A DNA stretch of 11,204 nt, from contig JAFGOU010000046.1 of the NCBI GenBank assembly GCA_016926315.1, positions 1-11,204 of the forward strand, read 5' to 3'. This document shows, piece by piece, positions 1 to 6,727 of this stretch (its first letter is position 1; each line of letters starts with the position of its first letter). This stretch comes from Chitinispirillaceae bacterium (GTDB lineage: Bacteria; Fibrobacterota; Chitinivibrionia; Chitinivibrionales; Chitinispirillaceae). A program made the position numbers and the translations under genes. The notes beneath the pieces are model-generated. The model saw only the letters and a program-made list of their open reading frames with translations, was not told where the DNA came from and made no database searches.

Positions 1-354
1 AGCGGCGGCGAACAGCAGCAGGTGCTCATCGCCCGAGCGCTGGTCCAGGGGGCCGACGTTCTGCTGTTCGACGAGCCCACCAACAATCTTGACCTCCGCC
101 ATCAGCTGCAGATCATGCGGATGATACGCGCCATCGCCCACGACAAACAGATGATCTCGGTACTTGCCATTCACGACCTGAACCTGGCCGCGGCCTTTTC
201 CGACAACGTTGTCGTCATGCATGACGGCGCCATTTTTGCGGCAGGACGGCCTTCGGATGTTTTCACCAGGGAAACGCTGAAGCATGTCTTTGGCGTCGAC
301 GCAAAAATCTATGATCATGGCGGCGTTCCGCATATTGTCATGATTGATTCATGA
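1..354 (+). CDS. ABC transporter ATP-binding protein, FecE/FepC type (5' end outside window)
   Basis: This is the C-terminal part of an ABC transporter ATPase; the frame is open from base 1, so the start lies upstream. The first residues are the signature motif (SGGEQQ). The Walker B segment VLLFDEP, the D-loop NNLD and the switch histidine in LAIHDLN follow in normal order. The tail, with a VVMHDGAIFAAG stretch and then a 'SDVFTRETLKHVFGV' segment, is typical of the COG1120 group that powers import of iron-siderophore, haem or cobalamin complexes with FecCD-type permeases. The Walker A half, the permease and the binding protein are not in the window, so the substrate cannot be told. It ends 276 bases before yedF, too far to assume one operon. 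Confidence 0.9.
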   Translation, partial: SGGEQQQVLIARALVQGADVLLFDEPTNNLDLRHQLQIMRMIRAIAHDKQMISVLAIHDLNLAAAFSDNVVVMHDGAIFAAGRPSDVFTRETLKHVFGVDAKIYDHGGVPHIVMIDS

Positions 355-630
355 GGCGCGGTCGGGCGGGTACTGCGGTCGCGCGCACGTTGATCCGGTC
401 CCGGCTATAATGTATCTTTTTCACCATAGCAGCATATCGCTCATGTCTTAACCAGGGGAATCGCTGAAAACAAAGCGTGCGCGATGCGGCCGGTCCGGCA
501 GTATCAGACGCATGCAGAATCGAATCGGTATGACCATGGTTCCACGCATTCATTCCCGCCACACAGTGATTGCCCTTTGTACTCTCCATAATCAAACATG
601 CACCTTTCAAGCAGCGAGGAGATCCGTTCC

Positions 631-1230
631 ATGAAAACCGTTGACGCGCGCGGCCAGGCATGCCCGAAGCCCATTATTCTGACCAAACAGGCGCTCAAGG
701 AGATAGCACCGGGAGAGGAAATTTCCGTTCTTATCGACAACCCGACCTCGCGCCAGAACGTGGAGCGGTTTCTTGCGGACAACGGCATGACGCCGCGGTG
801 CAGCGAAAACGGGGGGGTGTTCACGATCGTCGTCGGAAAACCGGCGGAACCGCTCTCCCATCCGGACGCCGCATCCTATTGCTCTTCCTCCCCGCGGCCG
901 CATATCATCGTATTTTCAAGCGACAAAATGGGTTCGGGATCAGAGGAGCTGGGGGAGATCCTCATGAAAGCGTTTGTCAATACCATCAGGGATGTTTCCC
1001 CGCTTCCCTCTCATCTGGTCTTTTACAACAGCGGTATTTTCCTGACCATCGAAGGTTCGTCGGTGGTCGAATCGCTCAAACACCTAGAGAGCCTGGGGAT
1101 CTCGCTTCTTGTGTGCGGCACGTGCGCCGAATACTTCGGGAAAAAAGATGCGGTACGGGTTGGAACCGTTTCCAACATGTACACGATCCTCGAAACCATG
1201 ACCGCTGCCGGACACATCGTTCAACCCTAA
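631..1230 (+). CDS. yedF: Selenium metabolism protein YedF (TusA-like domain plus DsrE-like domain)
   Basis: A 199-residue protein with two parts. Residues 1-70 are a TusA/SirA-like domain with the CPxP motif (Cys11-Pro-Lys-Pro14), the site that carries persulfide in TusA. Residues about 90-199 form a DsrE-like domain with a redox-type CGTC motif at 162-165. This length and the C-terminal CGxC match the selenium-associated YedF family, which occurs in genomes that also encode SelD. Its exact role, perhaps handling reduced selenium for SelD, is not established. I chose ATG 631 because GAGGAG at 616-621 is well placed and the conserved domain starts at once; an in-frame ATG at 598 is less likely. 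selD follows 20 bases downstream. Confidence 0.92.
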   Translation: MKTVDARGQACPKPIILTKQALKEIAPGEEISVLIDNPTSRQNVERFLADNGMTPRCSENGGVFTIVVGKPAEPLSHPDAASYCSSSPRPHIIVFSSDKMGSGSEELGEILMKAFVNTIRDVSPLPSHLVFYNSGIFLTIEGSSVVESLKHLESLGISLLVCGTCAEYFGKKDAVRVGTVSNMYTILETMTAAGHIVQP

Positions 1231-1250
1231 TTACCGGAAAGGCCGCGCGC

Positions 1251-2288
1251 ATGTCATTCGATCTCCTTTCGACCGTGGAATATGGCGGATGCTCGGCAAA
1301 GCTTTCGCCGTCACAGCTGGCCGTCGCGCTCAGCGGCCTTCCGCCGATACGGCACGAGCGGCTGCTCGTCGACATCAGCACGCACGACGATGCCGGCGTG
1401 TGGAAGCTCACCGACGATTGCGCGCTCATCCAGACGACCGACTTTTTCCCGCCGATCTGTTCTGATCCGTACGAATTCGGCCAGATCGCGGCGGCGAACG
1501 CGCTCTCGGACGTCTATGCCATGGGCGGACGGCCGGTCAATGCGCTCAACATCGTCATGTTTCCCCAGTCGCGCATACCGCTGGACGTTCTTGCGGACAT
1601 ACTGCGGGGCGGTCAGGACAAGGTCGCCGAGGCGGGAGCGGTAGTCGTGGGCGGCCATACCATCGACGATTTTCCGCCGAAGTACGGGCTTGCGGTCACC
1701 GGCACGGTCCACCCGGATGCGATCATGACCAATGCAGCGGCAGCGCCCGGCCAGGACATCATTCTGACCAAGGGAATCGGCACCGGAACCATCGTGGCCG
1801 GCCACCGGATCGGCGAAGCGAATCCGGACGCCTATTGTGCCGCGATCGAATCCATGAAACAGCTCAACGCGGGCGGCGCAGAGATCATGAGCCGCTGCGC
1901 GGTACGATGCGCCACGGATATAACCGGGTTCAGCCTGCTCGGGCATGCGTGTAAAATGGCCGAAGCAAGCGGCGTCACCATTGAGATCGACGCGGCAAGC
2001 GTGCCGCTTCTCAACGATGCCTACCGCCTGGTGGAACTGGGCTGTATTCCGGGGGCGTCGTTTCGCAACCAGAGTTTTGTCGGGGAGCGCTGCCGGTTCG
2101 CCAAAAATATCGATTATAACCTGAAAATGCTCCTGTTCGACCCGCAGACCTCGGGCGGCCTGTTCTTTACCGTGGATCATGACAAAACGCGGGCCGCGCT
2201 CGACGATCTTCGCGCACAGGGATTCCCTCGCGCAACCTGTATCGGGAGGACCGCGATAAAAAGCGACGTTGCGCTTATTGTCGGCTGA
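1251..2288 (+). CDS. selD: Selenide, water dikinase (selenophosphate synthetase) SelD, Cys form
   Basis: A 345-residue cytoplasmic enzyme that makes selenophosphate from selenide and ATP, the selenium donor for selenocysteine, selenouridine in tRNA or selenium-containing molybdenum enzymes. The N-terminal catalytic motif is GGCSAK (residues 12-17): Cys14 and Lys17 align with Cys17 and Lys20 of E. coli SelD, so this is the cysteine and not the selenocysteine form. Metal and ATP-binding aspartates are seen in HDDAG (45-49), TTDFF (62-66), LSDVYAMGG (85-93) and ATDITGFSLLGH (221-232). Near the C-terminus is FDPQTSGGL (296-304), and the length is normal for the family. The start sits 8 bases after GGAAAGG. 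It is probably co-transcribed with yedF. No selA, selB or tRNA-Sec gene lies in the window. Confidence 0.97.
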   Translation: MSFDLLSTVEYGGCSAKLSPSQLAVALSGLPPIRHERLLVDISTHDDAGVWKLTDDCALIQTTDFFPPICSDPYEFGQIAAANALSDVYAMGGRPVNALNIVMFPQSRIPLDVLADILRGGQDKVAEAGAVVVGGHTIDDFPPKYGLAVTGTVHPDAIMTNAAAAPGQDIILTKGIGTGTIVAGHRIGEANPDAYCAAIESMKQLNAGGAEIMSRCAVRCATDITGFSLLGHACKMAEASGVTIEIDAASVPLLNDAYRLVELGCIPGASFRNQSFVGERCRFAKNIDYNLKMLLFDPQTSGGLFFTVDHDKTRAALDDLRAQGFPRATCIGRTAIKSDVALIVG

Positions 2289-2312
2289 TGCGGGCAGCGG
2301 CCGGTTTTAAAA
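2282..2312 (+). terminator. Possible weak terminator after selD
   Basis: At the end of selD, GCTG and CAGC can pair around a seven-base loop and the stem can extend with a bulge. It is followed by a short T run at 2304-2307 and then an A run. The selD operon and the minus-strand operon ending at 2349 converge here, so a terminator is expected. The stem is short and imperfect, so this is only a candidate. Confidence 0.25.
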
Positions 2313-2348
2313 AAGGTTCTGGCGGCGTTTTCGCCTGCGGTGCGCAGT

Positions 2349-2630
2349 TCAGGTCCCGGGATTTCGCTTGCTCGCCTGCTCGATGATCTCAAGCAGCGAC
2401 AGCATCTTCGGCTTGGGAGGCTCGACGATTGCCTTTCGGATTTCCTCGCTGTAGTTATCCTCGACAAATTTCCGGATGTCGATTGTCTCCCACCAGCAGT
2501 CATAGATTTTACGGCAGGGAATGTCCTGCCCGGGCTGCCGGCAGTAGGAAAACGGCACCTCATTGCCCAGCATCGGGCACCGGCGGGTAAGCGTATCGTG
2601 TTCGGTCAGCATGGGTCGGTCATCTTGCAT
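2349..2630 (-). CDS. Small conserved-looking four-cysteine protein of unknown function
   Basis: A 93-residue soluble protein. Its centre holds four cysteines, Cys18, Cys30, Cys39 and Cys45, in RRCPMLGNEVPFSYC and IPCRKIYDCWW. The spacing suggests a metal or Fe-S site, and the C-P-x-L-G...YC...PC...CW pattern resembles small uncharacterised proteins I recall from anaerobic Deltaproteobacteria, though no named family can be given. The C-terminal half (55-90) is charged and probably helical. It is the last gene of the minus-strand run, 51 bases after the methyltransferase. The start is uncertain: ATG 2630 has no well-placed ribosome binding site, and an internal ATG (residue 7, base 2612) is also possible. 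Function unknown. Confidence 0.7.
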   Translation of the reverse strand: MQDDRPMLTEHDTLTRRCPMLGNEVPFSYCRQPGQDIPCRKIYDCWWETIDIRKFVEDNYSEEIRKAIVEPPKPKMLSLLEIIEQASKRNPGT

Positions 2631-2681
2631 CGTATTGGTATAAACATAACTCCCGGTGATGGTCCTAGCAAGCTCTGAAAC

Positions 2682-3248
2682 CTATTCGGGCTTTTTTAAT
2701 ACCGCCGTCCGGCTTCCCCATATTTCCGGTTTCTCAGTCATCATCAATCCAGCGTCGACAGCCAGTGCCAGGGCGCGGTCATATTCCTCGCGTGAAAAAT
2801 GGCCGCGCGGATCAGCCATCAGGACCGTCGCGCCCGGCTTAAGCGCCGCATGAAGTTCCCTGAAAAACGCCGCCTGGTCGGGGAGCTCGTGCACCACGGC
2901 GAACGCGAGCGCGAAGTCGAAACGGCCGGCGTACTCGTTGACCCCGAGGGTGTTGGACGGCACGCACCGTGTATCGACCGCAGCCGAAAGGCCCGCCCGT
3001 CCCAGGCGCTTGCGCAACGCGGCAAGCATCTTCTCCTGAATGTCAACGGCAACGACCGCGCCTTGCGGTCCTGCCATGCGGGCGAGCGCCAGGGTGAAAT
3101 ATCCCATGCCGGGCCCGATCTCGAGAACCCTCATTCCGGGACGAACGTACGGCGAAAGAAGTTTCACCGGGTCCTGCCTGAACCGTCGGAGCGGATTGAC
3201 AAGAAAATATCCGATCCACCAGGGGCAGACATGATAATCGCGCGGCAT
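2682..3248 (-). CDS. Class I SAM-dependent methyltransferase
   Basis: A 188-residue Rossmann-fold methyltransferase. Motif I is VLEIGPGMG (41-49), which binds S-adenosylmethionine. The acidic residue at the end of strand 2 is Asp69 in VAVDIQ. A FDFALAFAVVHEL stretch (110-122) and LKPGATVLMADP (136-147) complete the fold. The N-terminus carries an unusual conserved-looking HVCPWWIGYFLVNPLRR segment, possibly a substrate or membrane contact. The start at 3248 is favoured over an in-frame ATG at 3266 because AAAGGAGG lies directly before it. The substrate cannot be read from the sequence. It is the fourth gene in a likely operon with an ECF-like sigma factor and a membrane methyltransferase. Confidence 0.92.
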   Translation of the reverse strand: MPRDYHVCPWWIGYFLVNPLRRFRQDPVKLLSPYVRPGMRVLEIGPGMGYFTLALARMAGPQGAVVAVDIQEKMLAALRKRLGRAGLSAAVDTRCVPSNTLGVNEYAGRFDFALAFAVVHELPDQAAFFRELHAALKPGATVLMADPRGHFSREEYDRALALAVDAGLMMTEKPEIWGSRTAVLKKPE

Positions 3249-3277
3249 AGTTCCTCCTTTGGACATGGCAAGAAATT

Positions 3278-3754
3278 TCAGCCATGACCGTTCGCGGGTG
3301 AATCGGTATTCGTTTTCATCCGCTCAAGATACCGTTCAAATGCGGCCTTGCCTTCTGACCGCCAGTAGTCGGCATAGGAGCGCCAGTTTTCATGCGACGT
3401 TGCCGGTTCCCAGCCGCGCCCCTCTTTGAACCATTGTTCGAACCATTGTCCAGGCCCGGCATGAGCCTTGTACCGTTTATGATCATGCCGGTGCGAATCG
3501 CGGTGCGAGCCGACCGCGCCGAAAAGCAGCTTCGCCAGAATGACAAGGCCGAATCCCTGCCAGTAGGTGATCTCCTTGCATCCGAACAGTTCGGGCATGA
3601 GCCAGTTCCAGAGAAGCATGACCAGCCAGCCGAACGCGAGGGCGAAGAGGACCGCCAGGACCACGCCGCCGATGACAAATCCGACAATCCTGAACACCCG
3701 CGCTCCCCTTCCGCGCTTTTCCCCGTTGTGATACTCTTCCGTATAGGTCGTCAT
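3278..3754 (-). CDS. Two-TM membrane protein encoded directly after the sigma factor
   Basis: A 158-residue inner-membrane protein of unknown function. A basic cytosolic-looking N-terminus (11-20) precedes a long hydrophobic segment at about 21-52; a second lies at about 64-81, with Trp-rich WNWLMPELFG between them. Then comes a His-rich stretch (SHRDSHRHDHKRYKAH, 83-98) that could bind metal, and a Trp-rich polar tail (103-145). The start at 3754 has AAGGAG seven bases upstream; a longer reading to 3859 would run into the sigma gene. It begins only 14 bases after that gene stops, so it may act with the sigma factor, for example as an anti-sigma-like partner, but no zinc-binding anti-sigma motif is present. 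That role is inference. Confidence 0.85.
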   Translation of the reverse strand: MTTYTEEYHNGEKRGRGARVFRIVGFVIGGVVLAVLFALAFGWLVMLLWNWLMPELFGCKEITYWQGFGLVILAKLLFGAVGSHRDSHRHDHKRYKAHAGPGQWFEQWFKEGRGWEPATSHENWRSYADYWRSEGKAAFERYLERMKTNTDSPANGHG

Positions 3755-3768
3755 AGGACAACTCCTTG

Positions 3769-4317
3769 TTAATGTTCTTTTTTTTGTACGAGTTTCTGCC
3801 GCAATCTGGACAGTGCGCGGGATTTTCGCGCTAAAAGCGTTCCGATCGGAACCTGCCACTGCGCCGACAGCTCGGCAAACGTCTTCTCCCCAAACTCGGT
3901 CGCCACGAGCACGGCCTTCTGCTCGTCAGGCAACGCGTCGATCTCTTTATACAACCGCTGTTTCATCTCACGGTCATCAAGCGCCTGTTCCATGGTCATG
4001 CCATGGTCCGGGAACAGATCCTTGAACGTCGCGGCGCCCTGCTCCGTCATCACCGGACTATCGAGTGACACCGAAGCCCGGCGGCGCCTGAACCGGTCCA
4101 CAACGCGGTTGCGGAGCGCCTGGTAGACGTACGCGGCCGCGTCCTCGATCGGCGCCGTGATATCGGCACGCGAAAACAAATTGAGCGCTAGGTCCTGCAC
4201 AATATCCTCGCTGTCATAATCAGCCGCCTCCTCTATAAGCGAGCGCACAAAACCGGCCATCCGGTTGTATTCACGGGAAAAAAACCCGGCAAGCTTTGTA
4301 CGGTCTTGTTTTGTCAT
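3769..4317 (-). CDS. RNA polymerase sigma factor, ECF-like sigma-70 family
   Basis: A 182-residue regulator that directs RNA polymerase to a small promoter set. Region 2 lies at about 11-80, with YDSEDIVQDLALNLF (34-48) and the basic RNRVVDRFRRRR (69-80). Region 4 lies at about 119-176, where DALPDEQKAVLVATEFGEKTF leads into the helix-turn-helix (AELSAQWQVPIGTLLARKSRAL). Only regions 2 and 4 are present, as in ECF sigma factors. The start codon at 4317 lacks a strong ribosome binding site. It sits 58 bases after the isoprenylcysteine-methyltransferase-like gene and 14 bases before the two-TM protein gene; such linkage often means the sigma factor controls its own operon. Confidence 0.93.
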   Translation of the reverse strand: MTKQDRTKLAGFFSREYNRMAGFVRSLIEEAADYDSEDIVQDLALNLFSRADITAPIEDAAAYVYQALRNRVVDRFRRRRASVSLDSPVMTEQGAATFKDLFPDHGMTMEQALDDREMKQRLYKEIDALPDEQKAVLVATEFGEKTFAELSAQWQVPIGTLLARKSRALSRLRQKLVQKKEH

Positions 4318-4375
4318 TGACGGTATTTAAGACGCACCACAAGAGGATTTATTGCATTGAAATAGATACGACGGT

Positions 4376-4918
4376 TTAAAAATATCGCGGCGTATTTTTC
4401 ATGTACTGCCGATACGGGTCGCCGTAGGTTTTCCGGCAATAGCGTTCTTCCCCCAGTATCAGCCAATGCGTGCAGATCACGGTGACGACCCATAGCGCAA
4501 ACAGGAGGAAGGAACGGGACGCGACAGCCGCACCGAGCATGACCAGGGAAAAAGATGCGTACATCGGGTTTCGAGAATACTTGTAGATTCCTCCGGTTAT
4601 GGTGAAACCGGCCTCCGCCTTTGCAAACGAAACTTTTGCCGCGATATTCGCGAGAAAGCCGAAAAGGACGATGACCGCCCCGAGGACGAACCATAACGAG
4701 GGTATGTTCACCCGGATAAAAAAAGAAACCGCCATGAAAGCGATCATGAAGAACATGCCGGCGAATGATGCGATACGGTCCCCGCGCGTATACCATGACA
4801 TGTCCGCCGCCCTTTTCATGCCTCTCCTGTTACCGCTCGCGATGATATGACCAATCAGCCATATCGGAACGACAAGAATCCAGGCGTTGGTGAGGTGTAT
4901 CATGGAAAAAATATTCAT
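4376..4918 (-). CDS. Isoprenylcysteine carboxyl methyltransferase-like (ICMT/PEMT) integral membrane protein
   Basis: A 180-residue multi-pass membrane protein with hydrophobic segments at about 10-27, 50-69, 75-95 and 122-153. The C-terminal half shows the family signature: GIYKYSRNPMYASF (110-123) and EERYCRKTYGDPYRQY (157-172), where ICMT/phospholipid-methyltransferase-like enzymes bind SAM. Bacteria have no prenylated proteins of the eukaryotic kind, so the substrate is unknown and may be a lipid or small molecule. Starts at TTG 4924, ATG 4918 and ATG 4903 are in frame; 4918 is chosen, with a weak AAAAGG upstream. It is the first gene of the minus-strand run containing the sigma factor. 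Confidence 0.88.
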   Translation of the reverse strand: MNIFSMIHLTNAWILVVPIWLIGHIIASGNRRGMKRAADMSWYTRGDRIASFAGMFFMIAFMAVSFFIRVNIPSLWFVLGAVIVLFGFLANIAAKVSFAKAEAGFTITGGIYKYSRNPMYASFSLVMLGAAVASRSFLLFALWVVTVICTHWLILGEERYCRKTYGDPYRQYMKNTPRYF

Positions 4919-5337
4919 AGACAAGGCGGCCTTTTATCCCGCAGTATGTTTTTCACCTCACCACTTTTCCCGCACCTACAATAAAATATATGCCGAATGG
5001 AAAAAATATTTTCCGGCGCTATCTGCCGCGTATTTGGAAAAAGACCGGGCGACCCCTTCGACCGGTCGGTCGCCCCGACGAAAAGGCAGCTTCAGGTAAA
5101 TCTGCCTCGCCTTCATCCAGATCTGGCCAGGCTTCATCGAAACCTGACTCGCCGTTTTTTTAGAGGAAGGGGGCGATTTTTTGCGGTAGATTGCGGTTTT
5201 TAGGCGGAATTGCGAGATTTGAGGGAGTGGGGATTTTTACCGTTACATTGACCGGTCCGGAAAAGAAAGATAAAGAACGATTCCGATACCGATAGCGACG
5301 CCGATTTCCTTACCACAATTAACACCCACAAATACTT
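4919..5337. other. 419-base non-coding stretch of low complexity
   Basis: No convincing gene is seen. The right side of the minus-strand operon lies here, so its promoter is expected; an AT-rich patch at about 4980-5014 includes a GGAAAA...TTTTCC hairpin (4999-5014), but no clear -35/-10 pair. A degenerate 21-base tandem repeat occupies 5101-5154. Next is a T- and G-rich tract (5155-5240) with TTGCG at 5181, 5191 and 5210. Composition here is unlike the neighbouring genes. Confidence 0.6.
5101..5154. repeat. Degenerate 21-base tandem repeat, about 2.5 copies
   Basis: Units at 5101-5121 and 5122-5142 match at 15 of 21 positions and share CTTCATC in the same register. A partial third unit at 5143-5154 matches the first at 9 of 12 positions. 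It lies in non-coding DNA right before a T run. It could be a remnant of a dispersed repeat or of a coding heptad repeat; nothing shows which. Confidence 0.5.
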
Positions 5338-5667
5338 CTATGATCCTCGTGGCGCCAACCTGCAGCTCCCGCCGCTCTCAAGGTCGCTGTTTGTATCAAG
5401 CAGGTCCTTGTATGCGGGGTGCCTGCGGAAGAACACCACGGCATACGAACAGCTCGGCAGCACGGACAGGTCGTTTGCGCGTGCATGGTCGCTCGCCGCG
5501 GTCATGAGTTTTTCCGCGATTCCCCTGCCGCGCAGGTCGGGATGGACAAAGGTTCGATACACGTCCATGACATGGTCCTTCATATCGTATTCAACGGTGC
5601 ATTCATGGCCTTCGACCACGCAGACAAAACGGTGTACCTGGTCGTCATGGGTGATAACCGGTTCCAT
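5338..5667 (-). CDS. Small GNAT-like N-acetyltransferase (YjdJ-type)
   Basis: A 109-residue protein of the short GNAT group (GCN5-related, about 90-110 residues). The acetyl-CoA binding segment VHPDLRGRGIAEKLM (41-55) is clear, and the C-terminal motif CSYAVVFFRRHPAY (73-86) is characteristic of this subgroup; the substrate is unknown. Start 5667 is favoured because AAAGGA lies six bases upstream; the alternative ATG at 5691 overlaps the stop of the Mrp gene in an ATGA arrangement and would add eight residues. Either way the gene is closely coupled to Mrp. The tail after residue 92 is polar and probably disordered. Confidence 0.88.
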   Translation of the reverse strand: MEPVITHDDQVHRFVCVVEGHECTVEYDMKDHVMDVYRTFVHPDLRGRGIAEKLMTAASDHARANDLSVLPSCSYAVVFFRRHPAYKDLLDTNSDLESGGSCRLAPRGS

Positions 5668-5687
5668 TACGTTTCCTTTCCCGGTAC

Positions 5688-6494
5688 TCATGTTGTCGAC
5701 GGCAGTTGCGCGATACGTTCCACAATCGACCCGACGGCGTCCGCGGCGGCGGTGCCGGAACCTGCCACGGGTTTCCCGCTGTCGCCCAGCGTGACGAAAT
5801 CCAGAAGCAGGGGAATCTTTCCGAGAAACGGCACTCCTGCCTGGGTCGCCATGGCCTCCCCTCCGCCGCTGCCGAATATCGGCGTGCTGTTACCGCAGTG
5901 CGGACAGACAAAACCGCTCATGTTTTCAATGACGCCGGTCACGGGAAGTCCCAGTTTCCTGCAGAAATCTATTGACTTACGCACATCGAACGTGGCGACC
6001 TCCTGCGGCGTGGTAACGATAATGGCGCCGCGGGGCTTTACGGTCTGCACCACCGAAAGCGGTTCATCGCCGGTCCCCGGAGGCGAGTCGATAATGAAAA
6101 AATCGAGATCGCCCCAGACCGTATGGCCGATAAACTGCGCAATAACGTTGTGTTTGAGCGGGCCGCGCCATATGATTGAATCGTGGAGGTTCTGCAGAAG
6201 AAACTGGACTGACATGACCTTGAGCATTCCGTCAAGCCTTTCGGCGGGTTCCAGATGCGTTTCATCGCCGGAAAGAACGAATTTCTCGAGGCCGAGCATT
6301 TTCGGGACCGACGGTCCGTGCAGGTCGCTGTCGAGCAGCCCGGTTTTCATGCCCTTGTGCGCCAGGCCAACGGCAAGGTTCACGGCAACCGTGCTTTTTC
6401 CGACCCCCCCCTTGCCCGACAGTACGACGTAAGAGCGCTTAATCCGGCCGAGCGTTTCCGAAAGCCGCTTCGGATCACATGGTTCATGGCTCAT
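5688..6494 (-). CDS. Mrp/NBP35 family P-loop ATPase, Fe-S cluster carrier type
   Basis: A 268-residue cytosolic ATPase. The deviant Walker A GKGGVGKST (27-35), the LLDSDLHGPSVP segment (53-64) and the Walker B-like FFIIDSPPGTGDEP (132-145) define the Mrp/NBP35 branch of the MinD superfamily. The CPHC motif (197-200) is the conserved pair that holds a bridging [4Fe-4S] cluster between two subunits. Family members load Fe-S clusters onto target proteins; in ORP loci of Desulfovibrio an Mrp-like protein works with a COG1433 cluster protein. AAAGGAA lies eight bases before the start. It is divergent from three COG1433 genes, with a shared 233-base control region, which supports a joint role. Confidence 0.95.
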   Translation of the reverse strand: MSHEPCDPKRLSETLGRIKRSYVVLSGKGGVGKSTVAVNLAVGLAHKGMKTGLLDSDLHGPSVPKMLGLEKFVLSGDETHLEPAERLDGMLKVMSVQFLLQNLHDSIIWRGPLKHNVIAQFIGHTVWGDLDFFIIDSPPGTGDEPLSVVQTVKPRGAIIVTTPQEVATFDVRKSIDFCRKLGLPVTGVIENMSGFVCPHCGNSTPIFGSGGGEAMATQAGVPFLGKIPLLLDFVTLGDSGKPVAGSGTAAADAVGSIVERIAQLPSTT

Positions 6495-6601
6495 GTATTG
6501 TGTTCCTTTCAGGAGTGTAAGGTATGAAAAATACTATCTATGCCGCAATAATCATACCGTCATCGCTGAGCCGGCTTTTTACCATGCCGGCCACGGTAGC
6601 A

Positions 6602-6646
6602 TTGCATTAATGAAAGATTATATTGCAGGTTATTGCGTAAATGCAA
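6602..6646. promoter_or_regulatory. Cluster of TTGCA-type half-sites in the mrp / COG1433 divergent region
   Basis: TTGC boxes start at 6602, 6623 and 6633, that is 21 and 10 bases apart, near whole turns of the helix. The last forms a near-palindrome TTGCGT-AA-ATGCAA (6633-6646). The first, TTGCAT-TA-ATGAAA, is a degraded version. The half-site TTGCAT/ATGCAA is the same as in the tandem palindromes at 8091-8122. A TATATT at 6619-6624 could be a -10 element for the plus-strand genes. The site lies between the divergent starts at 6494 and 6728 and could control both. The regulator is not in the window. Confidence 0.45.
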
Positions 6647-6727
6647 GATTAGCGCCTCTACTGGTACTGAAATACCGCGAAAAATCATCGGTTGTCGATG
6701 GCATGATTATTGATTCGTACCTTGAGC

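Noticed and set aside
406..411. Perfect TATAAT hexamer in the gap before yedF
   Set aside because: No matching -35 box at 15-19 bases upstream, and it is about 220 bases from the start codon; not enough for a promoter call. The 276-base gap 355-630 otherwise shows no gene.
1311..2180. Long 289-codon reading frame on the minus strand opposite selD
   Set aside because: It is the antisense shadow of a well-supported selD gene in GC-rich DNA and has no recognisable domain.
4887..5203. Two short plus-strand reading frames in the intergenic island (4887-5099 and 4997-5203)
   Set aside because: No ribosome binding site, odd composition, and the second only reflects the 21-base repeat as a seven-residue pattern.
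5419..6432. 337-codon plus-strand reading frame across the GNAT-like and Mrp genes
   Set aside because: Antisense to two clear genes with family motifs; its translation is Ser/Arg/Thr-rich shadow sequence.
6570..6591. GCCGGC...GCCGGC inverted repeat in the mrp/COG1433 divergent region
   Set aside because: Arms are self-palindromic hexamers likely by chance in GC-rich DNA; no T run in the right place for a terminator.
6589..6606. Possible sigma-54 promoter (GG...GC) before the first COG1433 gene, expected because ORP operons use sigma-54
   Set aside because: The GG to GC spacing does not fit the -24/-12 rule here, nor before the DUF5320 gene.
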